In this document: piece after piece, positions 43,011-51,914 of the stretch
Position numbering within the stretch: position 1 is the first letter of the stretch
Layout: each line of letters opens with the position of its first letter
From: Devosia marina
GTDB lineage: Bacteria > Pseudomonadota > Alphaproteobacteria > Rhizobiales > Devosiaceae
DNA length: 64,000 nt
Assembly: GCF_009758415.1 (NCBI RefSeq)
Contig: NZ_WQRF01000002.1
Coordinates: 1 to 64,000 of the forward strand
Direction: 5' to 3'
Translations under genes and position numbers: made by a program
The notes under the pieces: generated by a model
Told to the model about the DNA's origin: nothing
What the model saw: only the letters and a program-made list of their open reading frames with translations
Database searches by the model: none

Positions 43011-43867
43011 GATTTCCTCAAGAGGGCAAAGGCGCCGGCGCTGATGGAAAGAACTATGATGAGCAGCACGACCGAGAGGGTTGCGGCATAGCCGAAGTCA
43101 CCGACAAGGAAGAAGGTCTTGTAGATGTGGGTTGTGAGCACTTCGGTGGAATATCCCGGCCCGCCCTGGGTCGTGACCCAGACCAGGTCGAAGAAGCGCA
43201 TGGCCTCGATCGCGGCATAGAGGCCGAGAAACAGTGTAGAGCCGCGCAGCAGGGGCACGGTGAGGTCCCGGAACTTGCGCCACCAGCTGGCACCGTCGAT
43301 CGAAGCGGCCTCGTAGAGCGAAGGATCGATCGACTGGATAGCGGCCAGGTAGATGATCACGCAGAAGCCGAAGAAGGTCCACGCACCGACGACGTTGAGA
43401 GAGAGCAGCGCGGTATTGTCCTGCGCTAGCCAGGCACCGGCCAGCCCGCCGAGACCAACTGCCTCGAGCGCGAAATTAAGCAGGCCGAAGATGGGATTGT
43501 AGATCCAACCCCAGATGATGCCGGCGACCACCAGCGGGATCGTCCGAGGGATGAAATATATCGCTCCCAACCAGCGCACCACACTGGCGTTGCGCTCGGC
43601 CAGGATTGCGGCAAGGACCAACCCGGCGAGGAGCGGAAAGGCCAAGGTCAATACTACCCAGATGGCATTGTGCCAGAGCGCGGTCCAGAACACACCGTCA
43701 GCGAGCAGCCGCCCGTAATTGGCAAGGCCGATGAAGTCGCCGGCAATGCCGTTGTCCCAGTCAAAGAAGCTGAAGCCGAAGATCTGCAGGATGGGCAGTC
43801 CGACGAACAGCAGGTAGAGGGCCAGTGATGGCGCCAGAAACAGATAGGCAGATCGGGTGGTCAGCAT
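43007..43867 (-). CDS. Sugar ABC transporter permease (MalF type)
   Basis: A 286-residue permease with six hydrophobic segments and an EAA loop, SLYEAASIDGASWWRKFRDL. ATG 43867 has GGAG five bases upstream; the GTG at 43873 is less likely. It pairs with the MalG-type permease, whose start overlaps its stop by four bases. Confidence 0.92.
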   Translation of the reverse strand: MLTTRSAYLFLAPSLALYLLFVGLPILQIFGFSFFDWDNGIAGDFIGLANYGRLLADGVFWTALWHNAIWVVLTLAFPLLAGLVLAAILAERNASVVRWLGAIYFIPRTIPLVVAGIIWGWIYNPIFGLLNFALEAVGLGGLAGAWLAQDNTALLSLNVVGAWTFFGFCVIIYLAAIQSIDPSLYEAASIDGASWWRKFRDLTVPLLRGSTLFLGLYAAIEAMRFFDLVWVTTQGGPGYSTEVLTTHIYKTFFLVGDFGYAATLSVVLLIIVLSISAGAFALLRKS

Positions 43868-43931
43868 GGGCACTCCAACGGGCTAGAGTGGTGGGCCCCC
43901 GAGGGAGCCCACCTGAGACGGCCAGGCGCGG

Positions 43932-45236
43932 TCAGGGCACCCAGCGCTCACCATTGTCAATGGCCGTTTCCCAAGCTGCATCCATGGCGCTCAGGAAATC
44001 ATCGGGGGTCACGTCACCGCCGATGAGCCGCTGCAGTTCGGGGTAGAGCACCTGGGTCACGCTTTCGGGCAGGGTTGTATGCAGATCGTAGAAGTTGGCA
44101 TCCGACGTCGCGAGGCCCTGAGTGAAGAATGACTTGACGATGGGCAGAGTGTCCCACTGCTTGAGTTCCTCAGGGGTCGTGCCGATTGGGACAAGATAGC
44201 CCTTCTCGACCCAGACCTTGCGGCTCTCCGGCGAGATCAGGCAGTTTATGTAGGCAGCGGTTGCGTCCTTCACTTCCTGACTGGCATTGGCGGAAACCTG
44301 CCACTGCGAGCCCTCGCCCCACATGGTGCCCGGCGGCACGCCGTCGGCGATCGGGGGCAGCATGAAGACGCCGAGGTCGAACGAGGCACCTCGCGCCATA
44401 TCCTGCAGCACCCAGGTGCCTGTAATGGTCATGGCGGCCCGGCCCGAGAGGAACAGCGCATTGGCTTCATCATAGCCGATGCCATTGAAGCCTTTGGGGA
44501 AGTAGCCGTTCTTGGCCCAGGACTGGAAGGTCTCCGCCGCCAGCTTGAACTGGTCATTGGTCCAAGACGCATCCCCAAAGAGCACGGCTTCCTCGCCATC
44601 CTTGCCAGCGGTGAGGCCAAGCAGCAGGCTCAAAGTATTGGTCGCTGGCCAGCGGTCGCGGTTGCCGAAGGCGATGGGTGTGATGCCCTTTTCCTTGAAG
44701 GCTTCAACCGCGGCCTGGAACTCGGCATAGGTGGTGGGGACGGCTATGCCGTTTTCCTCGAAGAGGGTCGGATTGTAGTACACCCCCATCAGGTCCTGCT
44801 CCATCGGCACGCCATAGATGGCACCATCGAAGCTGTTGCGACCGCGATAGAAGTCGTTGATGCCCTCCCATCCATACTGCTCATAATAGTCGTCGAGCGG
44901 CGCCAGGGCACCAACTCGGGCATAGCCTGCCAGCACTGATGCGGCCGGCCAGGTATAGGCAAGGTCCGGTGTCTTGTTGGCAGAGACGGCAAGACGATAG
45001 CTGTCGCGGATGCCGATCGAAGGCGCGATTGTGCGCAGCACGGTGGCGCCACCAAGATCGGGCTCGCAGGTGCCAATCAGTTCGTCCATCGCCGGGCCGG
45101 CGGCCGTAATGCCGGCCATGGCAAACTGATCCCATTGCGTCACCACGGTTTGGGCCGTTGCGGTCTGAATCGAGACGCTTGCAGTGATGCCGGCCGCAAG
45201 CAGCACGGGCAGCGACCGTCGGGTCGAAAGTGTCAT
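43932..45236 (-). CDS. Sugar ABC transporter substrate-binding protein, family 1
   Basis: A 434-residue periplasmic protein with an N-terminal signal peptide ending ATA-Q near residue 29 and GAAGGAGG upstream of the ATG. The mature protein has family 1 features such as GAIYGVPMEQDLMGVYYNPTLF and AAMTITGTWVLQDM. It captures a sugar or polyol for the MalF/G-type permeases immediately downstream. Nearby dehydrogenase and epimerase genes support a polyol or rare-sugar ligand. Confidence 0.92.
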   Translation of the reverse strand: MTLSTRRSLPVLLAAGITASVSIQTATAQTVVTQWDQFAMAGITAAGPAMDELIGTCEPDLGGATVLRTIAPSIGIRDSYRLAVSANKTPDLAYTWPAASVLAGYARVGALAPLDDYYEQYGWEGINDFYRGRNSFDGAIYGVPMEQDLMGVYYNPTLFEENGIAVPTTYAEFQAAVEAFKEKGITPIAFGNRDRWPATNTLSLLLGLTAGKDGEEAVLFGDASWTNDQFKLAAETFQSWAKNGYFPKGFNGIGYDEANALFLSGRAAMTITGTWVLQDMARGASFDLGVFMLPPIADGVPPGTMWGEGSQWQVSANASQEVKDATAAYINCLISPESRKVWVEKGYLVPIGTTPEELKQWDTLPIVKSFFTQGLATSDANFYDLHTTLPESVTQVLYPELQRLIGGDVTPDDFLSAMDAAWETAIDNGERWVP

Positions 45237-45280
45237 AGTTTCCTCCTTCTATGAACAATAGTGATCTGGGTGTCCGGCTC

Positions 45281-46108
45281 TCAGGCCAGCAACGAACGGA
45301 TATAGTCGTGAGCGCGCCGGGCTAGGTCGTCCGGCTCCACATTGCGGCGATTGAAGCCGATCTCCATGGTGAGATAGCCTTCAAAACCCTCGGTCTTGAG
45401 GGCATCGAGCAAGCTCCGGTAATCCACCACGCCGCTGCCGGGTGGTTCCCGGTTCACGTCGGCGAAGTGGATATGGGCCAAGTCGCGACCCAGGCGATGC
45501 ACGTAGTCGGTGGGCACTTCGTTGCGGTAGAGCGTATGAAACGTGTCGAACATTGCCTTGACGTTTGGCAGATCGACCTGCGCCAGCATCGCGATAAGGT
45601 CATCGCAATCGTCGACGAGATTGCTGTCGGATGCCGTGGGCTCGACGGCAATTGTAATGCCAAGCGGACGGGCAAACTCGGCGATTTCGCGCAAGGCATC
45701 GCGGCTCCAGCCCCAGGCCTGCTCGCGGCTGGTGCCGTACACCTGCCAGCCGGCGACATAGAGCAGCGTCTTGCCGCCCCATTCAGCGCAAAGCTCGGCG
45801 ACCTGCTTATACTGGTCGATTGCGCCCGCCCGTTCCAGCGGGTTGGCCGATGCGACATTGAAACCGGGGCCGCCGCCTGGGGCAGGCAACATGCTCGAGA
45901 CGGCCAAGCCGTAGTCATCGAGGACCTGGCGGATTTCGCGACGGCGCTCCCTGGTGAGATATTCGGGATAGGCATGGGGGCTGGCGGCGCCGATTTCGAT
46001 ACCGTCATAGCCGATGCGCGCAAGGCGCTTGATGACCTCTTCGAGGGGATAAGCCGGCACCCAGACCGGAAAGCTCGAATAGACCCAGGTGTTGAATGCC
46101 AGTTTCAA
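45281..46108 (-). CDS. Sugar phosphate isomerase/epimerase (TIM barrel)
   Basis: A 275-residue xylose-isomerase-like protein. Metal ligands are suggested by ITIAVEPTASDSNLV, VKAMFDTFH, LAHIHFADVNREPPG and LTMEIGF. It probably isomerises or epimerises a ketose linked to the adjacent transporter. It is the first gene of the minus-strand operon (45281 back to 40111). GGAGGAAAG precedes the ATG. Confidence 0.88.
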   Translation of the reverse strand: MKLAFNTWVYSSFPVWVPAYPLEEVIKRLARIGYDGIEIGAASPHAYPEYLTRERRREIRQVLDDYGLAVSSMLPAPGGGPGFNVASANPLERAGAIDQYKQVAELCAEWGGKTLLYVAGWQVYGTSREQAWGWSRDALREIAEFARPLGITIAVEPTASDSNLVDDCDDLIAMLAQVDLPNVKAMFDTFHTLYRNEVPTDYVHRLGRDLAHIHFADVNREPPGSGVVDYRSLLDALKTEGFEGYLTMEIGFNRRNVEPDDLARRAHDYIRSLLA

Positions 46109-46179
46109 AACTCTTTCCTCCGTCAGGCAAGGCGATCTCGTCGCAGGAAACGAGTTCCCACGAAAGGCCGGCGTTCTTT

Positions 46180-46197
46180 GCGCCAGAGGCGCTTTTT
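46180..46197 (+). other. T-tailed hairpin in the operon promoter region
   Basis: GCGCC (46180-46184), AGA, GGCGC (46188-46192) and TTTTT (46193-46197) have the form of a short plus-strand intrinsic terminator, but no plus-strand gene lies upstream. It may instead be part of an operator for the regulator at 46285 in the 176-base gap before the epimerase gene. Confidence 0.4.
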
Positions 46198-46284
46198 AGT
46201 CATGATCAACGCTTACGGGACTACACTGAGGCGAACCACCCGCGAAGATGTCCAAATTGGATAGAATTTAATGGCATTTTGGTC

Positions 46285-48057
46285 CTACTGCTTGTCCCGC
46301 CCGCGCATGACCGCTTCAGCACGGCTTTGCGCCCTGGCTAGAGCATCGGCGCGGCTCTTCTGCCCACTGAGCATGTCGTGTATTTCTTCTCCGGCTATCG
46401 TGATCAGAGCAGAAATACCGGGAACGGGTGGCCGGGGCCATGCGCGCAGGACACCCTGGCGCGCAATGGTGTCAACGATACCGATTATCGGTGAAATGGC
46501 CCTCACTTCCGGATCGCGATTGACACTGAATCGCGGGCTAGCAAGGCTACCATTGGTCACAAAGAGCTTGGCCGCACTTGCCGATGTCAGCGCTTCCAAG
46601 GCTGCCCAGGCCGGTGCAATCCGTTCCGGCGCGATATTGCTCGGAATTGCCAGGGCGTAGCCGCCCAGGGGTGAAATCGGCCTGCCTGTCAGCCCAGTGG
46701 GCTGCGGGAGATAGCCGGTTTTTCCGTATGCCGGAGAATTGGGATCGCGCTCGAACAGGTTCACAAGCAGGGTATGTGCATAGGCAAGGGCCGCATGGCC
46801 GCTGGTATAGGCGCGCGCACGATCATACCAGGTCATGGAGAGGATGCCTGGTGGCGAAACCGCCAGAAGGGATTGCAGATAGTCAGCCGCCACGTGAGCC
46901 GCTTCGCTGTCGAACATTGGACGCAGGTCGGCGTCGGACATGTCCTCGGGCAGAAAGCCGTCGGCCGCCTGGCTAAGGTTTACGATCGGCTGGCCATGGG
47001 CCGCCATGGTCACCATGAAGGTATGCCCCAGTGCTGTGCCCCTTCCACCATTCCAGGCAATTCCGAACCGGCCGCGCTCAGGCGCATGCAAGGCGCTTGC
47101 CACGGCAAGCGCGTCGGAAGTGGTCCTTGGCGGTTCGAGGCCCGCCTCCTCCAGCAGGTCTGTCCGGTAGACGAGAAGCTCAGCTGTGCTCAGCACGGGA
47201 ATGCCATATTGGTGGCCACGACGGCGGGCGCTGGCCATGGCATCTGGCAGGAAATCGGAGGTATCCATTTCTGACTGGACGATGAGATCGTCTAGTGCGC
47301 GCAGGCGGCCATGCCGGACCATATCGCCGAACCAAGGCAGGTCGCAGGCTATGATGTCGTACGCCGAGGCCGGGCGTTGTCCGTTCTGGACAATTTCGGC
47401 GTGCAGGCGATCTATGGACAGGGCTTTGGACTGGATCGGGACGCCAAGGATCATCTCAAACTGGCGCTTGAGCGTGTTCATGGCCATGAATGTGGGATCC
47501 GCATGAACTAGCAGTCGCAACCCACGCGGCAGCGCCAGTTTGGTTTCCAGCACCGTGGGTGGCGGAATGACAGAAGCGATGTCGGCCACAGGCTTTCGCA
47601 CCACCCCTGCGCCATCGCCGCTCACCTGATCGATCAGGCGGCGAGTATGACCGGCGAACAGTTGCCAGCGGCGTAGAAGTTCCGAGGTGGGATGCAATGA
47701 AAAGGAACGGCCAGTCGCGGTGCGGGTTCGCCTAACAAGGAACCCGTCGGCTACGAGCCCCTCGATCGCTCGAAAGGCGGTGCCGTAACTCAGCCCCGAA
47801 GCTGCGGCCAGGGAGGACATGGTGGTCAGCCGCCCGCTGACGTGATTGCGCATCAGGTGGAGCACGATGCCCAGATCACGCGAGTCTATCCCCAGATGAC
47901 CGCTGGTCGTGCTGCGCAGGGCATCCACAAACTCGATGGTCTGCATCATGGCAACGTTGGAGGCCGACCGTACAGCCGAGGGATCCTGTGCCTCATAGGG
48001 GCCTTCCGGAAGCCCCCCTGTCCGGTCAGGTTTCTGCACTCGAGAAGATCTGGCCAC
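46285..48057 (-). CDS. Winged-helix regulator fused to a solute-binding-protein domain
   Basis: A 590-residue chimera. Residues 60-125 form a MarR/IclR-like winged helix (LAAASGLSYGTAFRAIEGLVADGFLVRR). Residues 175-575 form a family 1 extracellular solute-binding-protein fold (LLVHADPTFMAMNTLKRQFEMI, YGIPVLSTAELLVYRTDLL, SPLGGYALAIPSN). There is no signal peptide and the N-terminus is a DNA-binding domain, so the protein must be cytosolic. The binding domain presumably senses the sugar imported by the adjacent MalEFGK-type transporter and controls its operon. The start is GTG 48057, seven bases after AGGTG. Confidence 0.85.
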   Translation of the reverse strand: MARSSRVQKPDRTGGLPEGPYEAQDPSAVRSASNVAMMQTIEFVDALRSTTSGHLGIDSRDLGIVLHLMRNHVSGRLTTMSSLAAASGLSYGTAFRAIEGLVADGFLVRRTRTATGRSFSLHPTSELLRRWQLFAGHTRRLIDQVSGDGAGVVRKPVADIASVIPPPTVLETKLALPRGLRLLVHADPTFMAMNTLKRQFEMILGVPIQSKALSIDRLHAEIVQNGQRPASAYDIIACDLPWFGDMVRHGRLRALDDLIVQSEMDTSDFLPDAMASARRRGHQYGIPVLSTAELLVYRTDLLEEAGLEPPRTTSDALAVASALHAPERGRFGIAWNGGRGTALGHTFMVTMAAHGQPIVNLSQAADGFLPEDMSDADLRPMFDSEAAHVAADYLQSLLAVSPPGILSMTWYDRARAYTSGHAALAYAHTLLVNLFERDPNSPAYGKTGYLPQPTGLTGRPISPLGGYALAIPSNIAPERIAPAWAALEALTSASAAKLFVTNGSLASPRFSVNRDPEVRAISPIIGIVDTIARQGVLRAWPRPPVPGISALITIAGEEIHDMLSGQKSRADALARAQSRAEAVMRGRDKQ

Positions 48058-48125
48058 GCATTACACCTGTTCGCGCCTTTGCCGCACCGTGCGGCCGTGG
48101 CGGCTATACCGCCACAGCCCGCCTG

Positions 48126-49273
48126 TCAGGGCACCGGCCGCAGATCGGCCTCGGTCAAGACACGCTGCGCATCTTCGGCGAGCAGCCATCCCTCTGCAAG
48201 AAGCTTGTCGACCGAGGCCCCCGCCTTGGCCACGTAGTTCTGGTGCACGCCCACTACGCCATAGAGTTCGTGCAGCTTGGCAGTGCCGAAATCGATCTAG
48301 TGTCCGAAAGACCAGGCATAAGCAACCCTTCGACGGGAGTGGCGCTCTCGAAGTAGGTCGCGGTGGGCACGTCGAGATAGGGGCTTCGCACCCCCCGCAG
48401 CACACTGAGGATTGCTTCTTCAAAGCGAACCAGGGCGTTGGCACCCATGCGGTCGACGAGGACACGTTACCCGGAGATTCCTTCGTTGAGAACGGCCGTT
48501 GGACGTCGCCCTTATCCTGCAGTCGCTTCGCCAGCACATCGGGCCATCGAGTATTTGCGTCTGCGGTAGACCCGTCACCATCGGTGATTGAATCTCCAAA
48601 GGTGACGATGGCGCGCGCGTCTTCCGGAGCGTCCACGGTGATGGCGCTCAGGAAAAGCCGTGCCAGCGTCGTGTTATCAGACACGATCTCAACATCTGCA
48701 GTTTTGTTTCCAGGGACGATATAGGCCATTTGGCGCCCGCCGCTATGAACGGTCGAAGTCGGCGTGACATCCGGAAAATAGAGGCTGACGGCTACTGAAC
48801 CCAGTGGGGGCACATCAAGGTCAACAGGGTCGCTGATCATTGTGGCGCCAGCAGGTATGGTAATGGACTCCATGCCGCTAAACACTGCCGGCCATGGTGA
48901 CTGCGCCTGTACAATGCAGAGCAACGCGCGCCTCACCAACTACCATCGGCTGTTCGCCATATTCGTTGGAAAGTGTAATGCGCACCTGTGTGCCGTCCAT
49001 GGAAACTCGGGCGACCAGGCGGACCGTCTGGTCCCAAAGGTTGCGCGGATAGCCCAACGGGGCCAGGAAGTCGGGGCCCCATACGGGTTGGGGCGCAGCA
49101 GCCCAGGTATCGATCCACCCTTCTGCAAAGGCCGCGCTTCCCCCAGGACTGATGCCTGCGGCTAGAGCCAGGGCGAACGCCAGTTTCTTCCCTGTCCTTT
49201 TCCACCCTCTTAATGAGCCAGCTCCGGCTCTTTGCCCCCTTTCTTGAGACAATACGGACTTGTCGCAACGCAT
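48126..49273 (-). pseudogene. Decayed SGNH/GDSL hydrolase with a foreign alpha/beta-hydrolase tail
   Basis: The 5' part encodes a signal peptide and GWIDTWAAAPQPVWGPDF, the start of a GDSL/SGNH hydrolase. The frame shifts near 48885, continues through VTFGDSITDGDGSTADANTR (the catalytic Ser block), and shifts again near 48480 to GISGN-like and MGANALVRFEEAILSVL remnants. The remainder to the TGA at 48126 reads LHELYGVVGVHQNYVAKAGA, resembling the tail of an unrelated alpha/beta-hydrolase-domain protein, after an in-frame stop. At least two frameshifts plus a deletion fusion make it non-functional. Confidence 0.8.
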
Positions 49274-49388
49274 AGATGTCTCCTCGGTTTTTGGTGTGTG
49301 ATGCGTGCTCTTTTCGGCACGCCTTCACCGTTGGAGAGATCGAATGCCGGCATGTCTGCCAGGGAACCCGGGTCCGACCGCTTGGTAG

Positions 49389-50369
49389 TCAGGCGGGACG
49401 TGTGCCCGCCTGGCTCAAAGCCACGGCGAGAATGATGATCCCGCCGCGAGCGATAAGCTGCTGGGAATATTCGAGGCCCATCAGGATGAGGCCATTGTTG
49501 ATGACACCGATCATCAGGGCGCCGATGATCGAGCCCACCACGGTGCCCTTGCCGCCGAAGAGGCTGGTGCCGCCCAGCACCACGGCCGCGATTACCGACA
49601 ATTCGTCGCCTTCCCCGAGCTGGAACCGCCCCGTCTGCAGCCGCCCGGCATAGAGCATACCCGCTAGGGAGGCGGTGACTGCGGAGATGACAATGACCCA
49701 GAGCTTGATGCGGCTGGTATTGATGCCGCTATAGCGCGCCGCCACGACATTGCCGCCCACAGCCAGGATCTGCCGACCGAACTTGGTGCGGCGCAGGACA
49801 ACGTGGCCGATGACACCCACGACCAGCATCCAGAGCAGCAGGGTTGGGATCGGCCCGATATTGCCGCCGCCGAAAATGGCCGGATAGGTGCGGTCGAGCA
49901 CGGGAATAGCGGCAGTGCCGGAAATCCACATGGCCGTGCCCTTGGCGATGCCCATCATGGCCAGCGTGGTGAGGAAGGTCGGGATCATCAACCGCGTCGA
50001 GAGGAACCCGTTGATCAGCCCAACAGTGACGCCGGTCATGATGCCTGCGGCAATGCCCGCCGGCAGCCCGCCCCAAGCGACAGCCATGGCCGTAGTGACC
50101 GAGGCCAGTCCCGCAACCGCACCGACCGAGAGGTCGATTTCTCCGGACGACAGGACCAGCGTCATTGCCACCGCCATGACGGCGATCATGGCCGTCTGCC
50201 GGGCGATGTTAAGGATGTTGTTGGGCGCCAGGAACCCCTTGTCGTACAGGGTGATGGCAAAGAACGCGAACACAACGACAAAACCGATATAGATGATGTT
50301 CTGCCGCCAGGTGCGCTTGAAATAGCCCAATGGTGTTTCGCGGCCCGCCACTGCCAGATTGTCAGACAT
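49389..50369 (-). CDS. Ribose/myo-inositol-type ABC transporter permease (RbsC-like)
   Basis: A 326-residue permease with eight to ten hydrophobic segments. SSGEIDLSVGAVAGL and the region VLGGTSLFGGKGTVVGSIIGAL are family features of RbsC-type BPD_transp_2 permeases. ATG 50369 overlaps the ATPase stop by eight bases, with GAGGAAACC upstream. It forms the channel for the binding protein at 53159. Confidence 0.92.
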   Translation of the reverse strand: MSDNLAVAGRETPLGYFKRTWRQNIIYIGFVVVFAFFAITLYDKGFLAPNNILNIARQTAMIAVMAVAMTLVLSSGEIDLSVGAVAGLASVTTAMAVAWGGLPAGIAAGIMTGVTVGLINGFLSTRLMIPTFLTTLAMMGIAKGTAMWISGTAAIPVLDRTYPAIFGGGNIGPIPTLLLWMLVVGVIGHVVLRRTKFGRQILAVGGNVVAARYSGINTSRIKLWVIVISAVTASLAGMLYAGRLQTGRFQLGEGDELSVIAAVVLGGTSLFGGKGTVVGSIIGALMIGVINNGLILMGLEYSQQLIARGGIIILAVALSQAGTRPA

Positions 50370-51909
50370 GGTTTCCTCCCCGCTGCACAATCAGCTGCAG
50401 CTTTTGTTCGGCGCGCAATTCGGCTGCGTCGCCAGTCGTGGTCAAAAGGTCCGCCTTGTCGATCGTTTCGACCAGACGCCCGCCTGAAATCACCGCGATA
50501 CGGTCGCTGACGGCGGCAAGCTCGGCAAGTTCGGACGAGATGAAGATGATGGACTTGCCTTCGGCGGCGAGCGCGCGGACCAGCCGCAGCACCTCTCCCT
50601 TGGAGCCGATGTCGATGCCGGCCGTGGGCTCATCCATGATGAGAATGTCGGGATCGGTCGCCAGCCATTTGCCGATCACGATCTTCTGCTGGTTACCGCC
50701 GGAAAGGGAATTGGCAGGCGCTTCGCGCGAAGCCGTCTTGATGGCGAGGCGTTTGATCAAATCGTCCGCTGTGCTGCGCGATTTCATCCGATCGACGAAA
50801 GGGGTCGAACCGAGGCGCTTTAGGATGGGCAGCTCGATGTTGTCCTGGATGGAATGGGCCAGGACCAGCCCCTGCCGCCGCCGGTCTTCGGGCACCAGCG
50901 CCAGGCCGAGTTCGGTGGCATGCCGCGCCGAGCCGATGGAGATTGTTTCTCCCCGCAGCGTAATGGTGCCGCTGGCAATCGGTTCGAGCCCAAAGAGCAT
51001 GCGAGCCAGTCGGCTGCGCCCTGCCCCCAGCAGGCCCGCAATCCCAAGCACCTCGCCGCGCCGGAGCGAAAAGCTGACATCACCATCCCGGCGCAGCTTG
51101 CTCGCGAGGTGCTCGACCTTGAGGATAATGTCGTCCTGTACCGTAGACTCGGTCGCGAATTCGGACAGGTCACGGGTTTCCTTACCCATGATGTCGGCAA
51201 TCAGCGTCGCCAGGGTATAATCGGTGATTGGACGGCTATCGATCAGCCGCCCATCGCGCAACACGGTCGCATGGTCGGCAATGCGGAAGATTTCATCCAT
51301 GCGGTGGCTGACATAGATGATCGCCTTGCCCTCGCTCCGGAGGCGCCGCAGTAGGTCGAAGAGGATATCCACCTCGCTCGCGGTGAGCGCCGAGGTCGGT
51401 TCGTCGAGAACCAGCACCTCGGCATTCTGCGACAGGGCCTTGGCGATTTCCGTCAACTGTTGCTGGCCGGTGGAGAGGTCCGCCACCATGGCAGTGGGAT
51501 CGACGCTCACCCCCATCGAGGCAAAGATGGCGGCACTGCGCTGCTCCATCGCCCGGTCGTCGATCAGTCCCGCCGATGTCAGCGGTTCGCTTGCGAGAAA
51601 CACGTTCTGCGCCACGCTCAGCGTCGGCACCAGGCTCATTTCCTGGAAGATCATGCCGATGCCCTTGTGCCGGGCCAGTTGCGGGGAAAGGCGTTCGAAC
51701 GCCTCCCCTCCAATGATGATGCTGCCGCTATCGGGCGCCTGGACGCCGCGCAGGATCTTGAGAATGGTGGACTTGCCGGCCCCGTTCTCACCCAGCAGCG
51801 CATGGATCTCGCCATTGCAGACGCTGAGGCTGACCTCACGCAGCGCATGGACGCCGCCGAAACGCTTGGAGATCGCATCCATCTCCACCGCGATCGGCTT
51901 GATCGCCAT
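50362..51909 (-). CDS. Sugar ABC transporter ATP-binding protein, two-domain (RbsA-like)
   Basis: A 515-residue protein with two ATPase halves. The first has Walker A GENGAGKST, the signature LSTGQQQL and Walker B LVLDEPTSALT. The second has GLLGAGRSR at the degenerate Walker A, LSGGNQQK and LIMDEPTAGID. This layout is that of RbsA/XylG/MglA. ATG 51909 is used; GTG 51918 overlapping the upstream TGA is an alternative. It energises the RbsC-like permease. Confidence 0.92.
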   Translation of the reverse strand: MAIKPIAVEMDAISKRFGGVHALREVSLSVCNGEIHALLGENGAGKSTILKILRGVQAPDSGSIIIGGEAFERLSPQLARHKGIGMIFQEMSLVPTLSVAQNVFLASEPLTSAGLIDDRAMEQRSAAIFASMGVSVDPTAMVADLSTGQQQLTEIAKALSQNAEVLVLDEPTSALTASEVDILFDLLRRLRSEGKAIIYVSHRMDEIFRIADHATVLRDGRLIDSRPITDYTLATLIADIMGKETRDLSEFATESTVQDDIILKVEHLASKLRRDGDVSFSLRRGEVLGIAGLLGAGRSRLARMLFGLEPIASGTITLRGETISIGSARHATELGLALVPEDRRRQGLVLAHSIQDNIELPILKRLGSTPFVDRMKSRSTADDLIKRLAIKTASREAPANSLSGGNQQKIVIGKWLATDPDILIMDEPTAGIDIGSKGEVLRLVRALAAEGKSIIFISSELAELAAVSDRIAVISGGRLVETIDKADLLTTTGDAAELRAEQKLQLIVQRGGNHV

Positions 51910-51914
51910 CTCGG

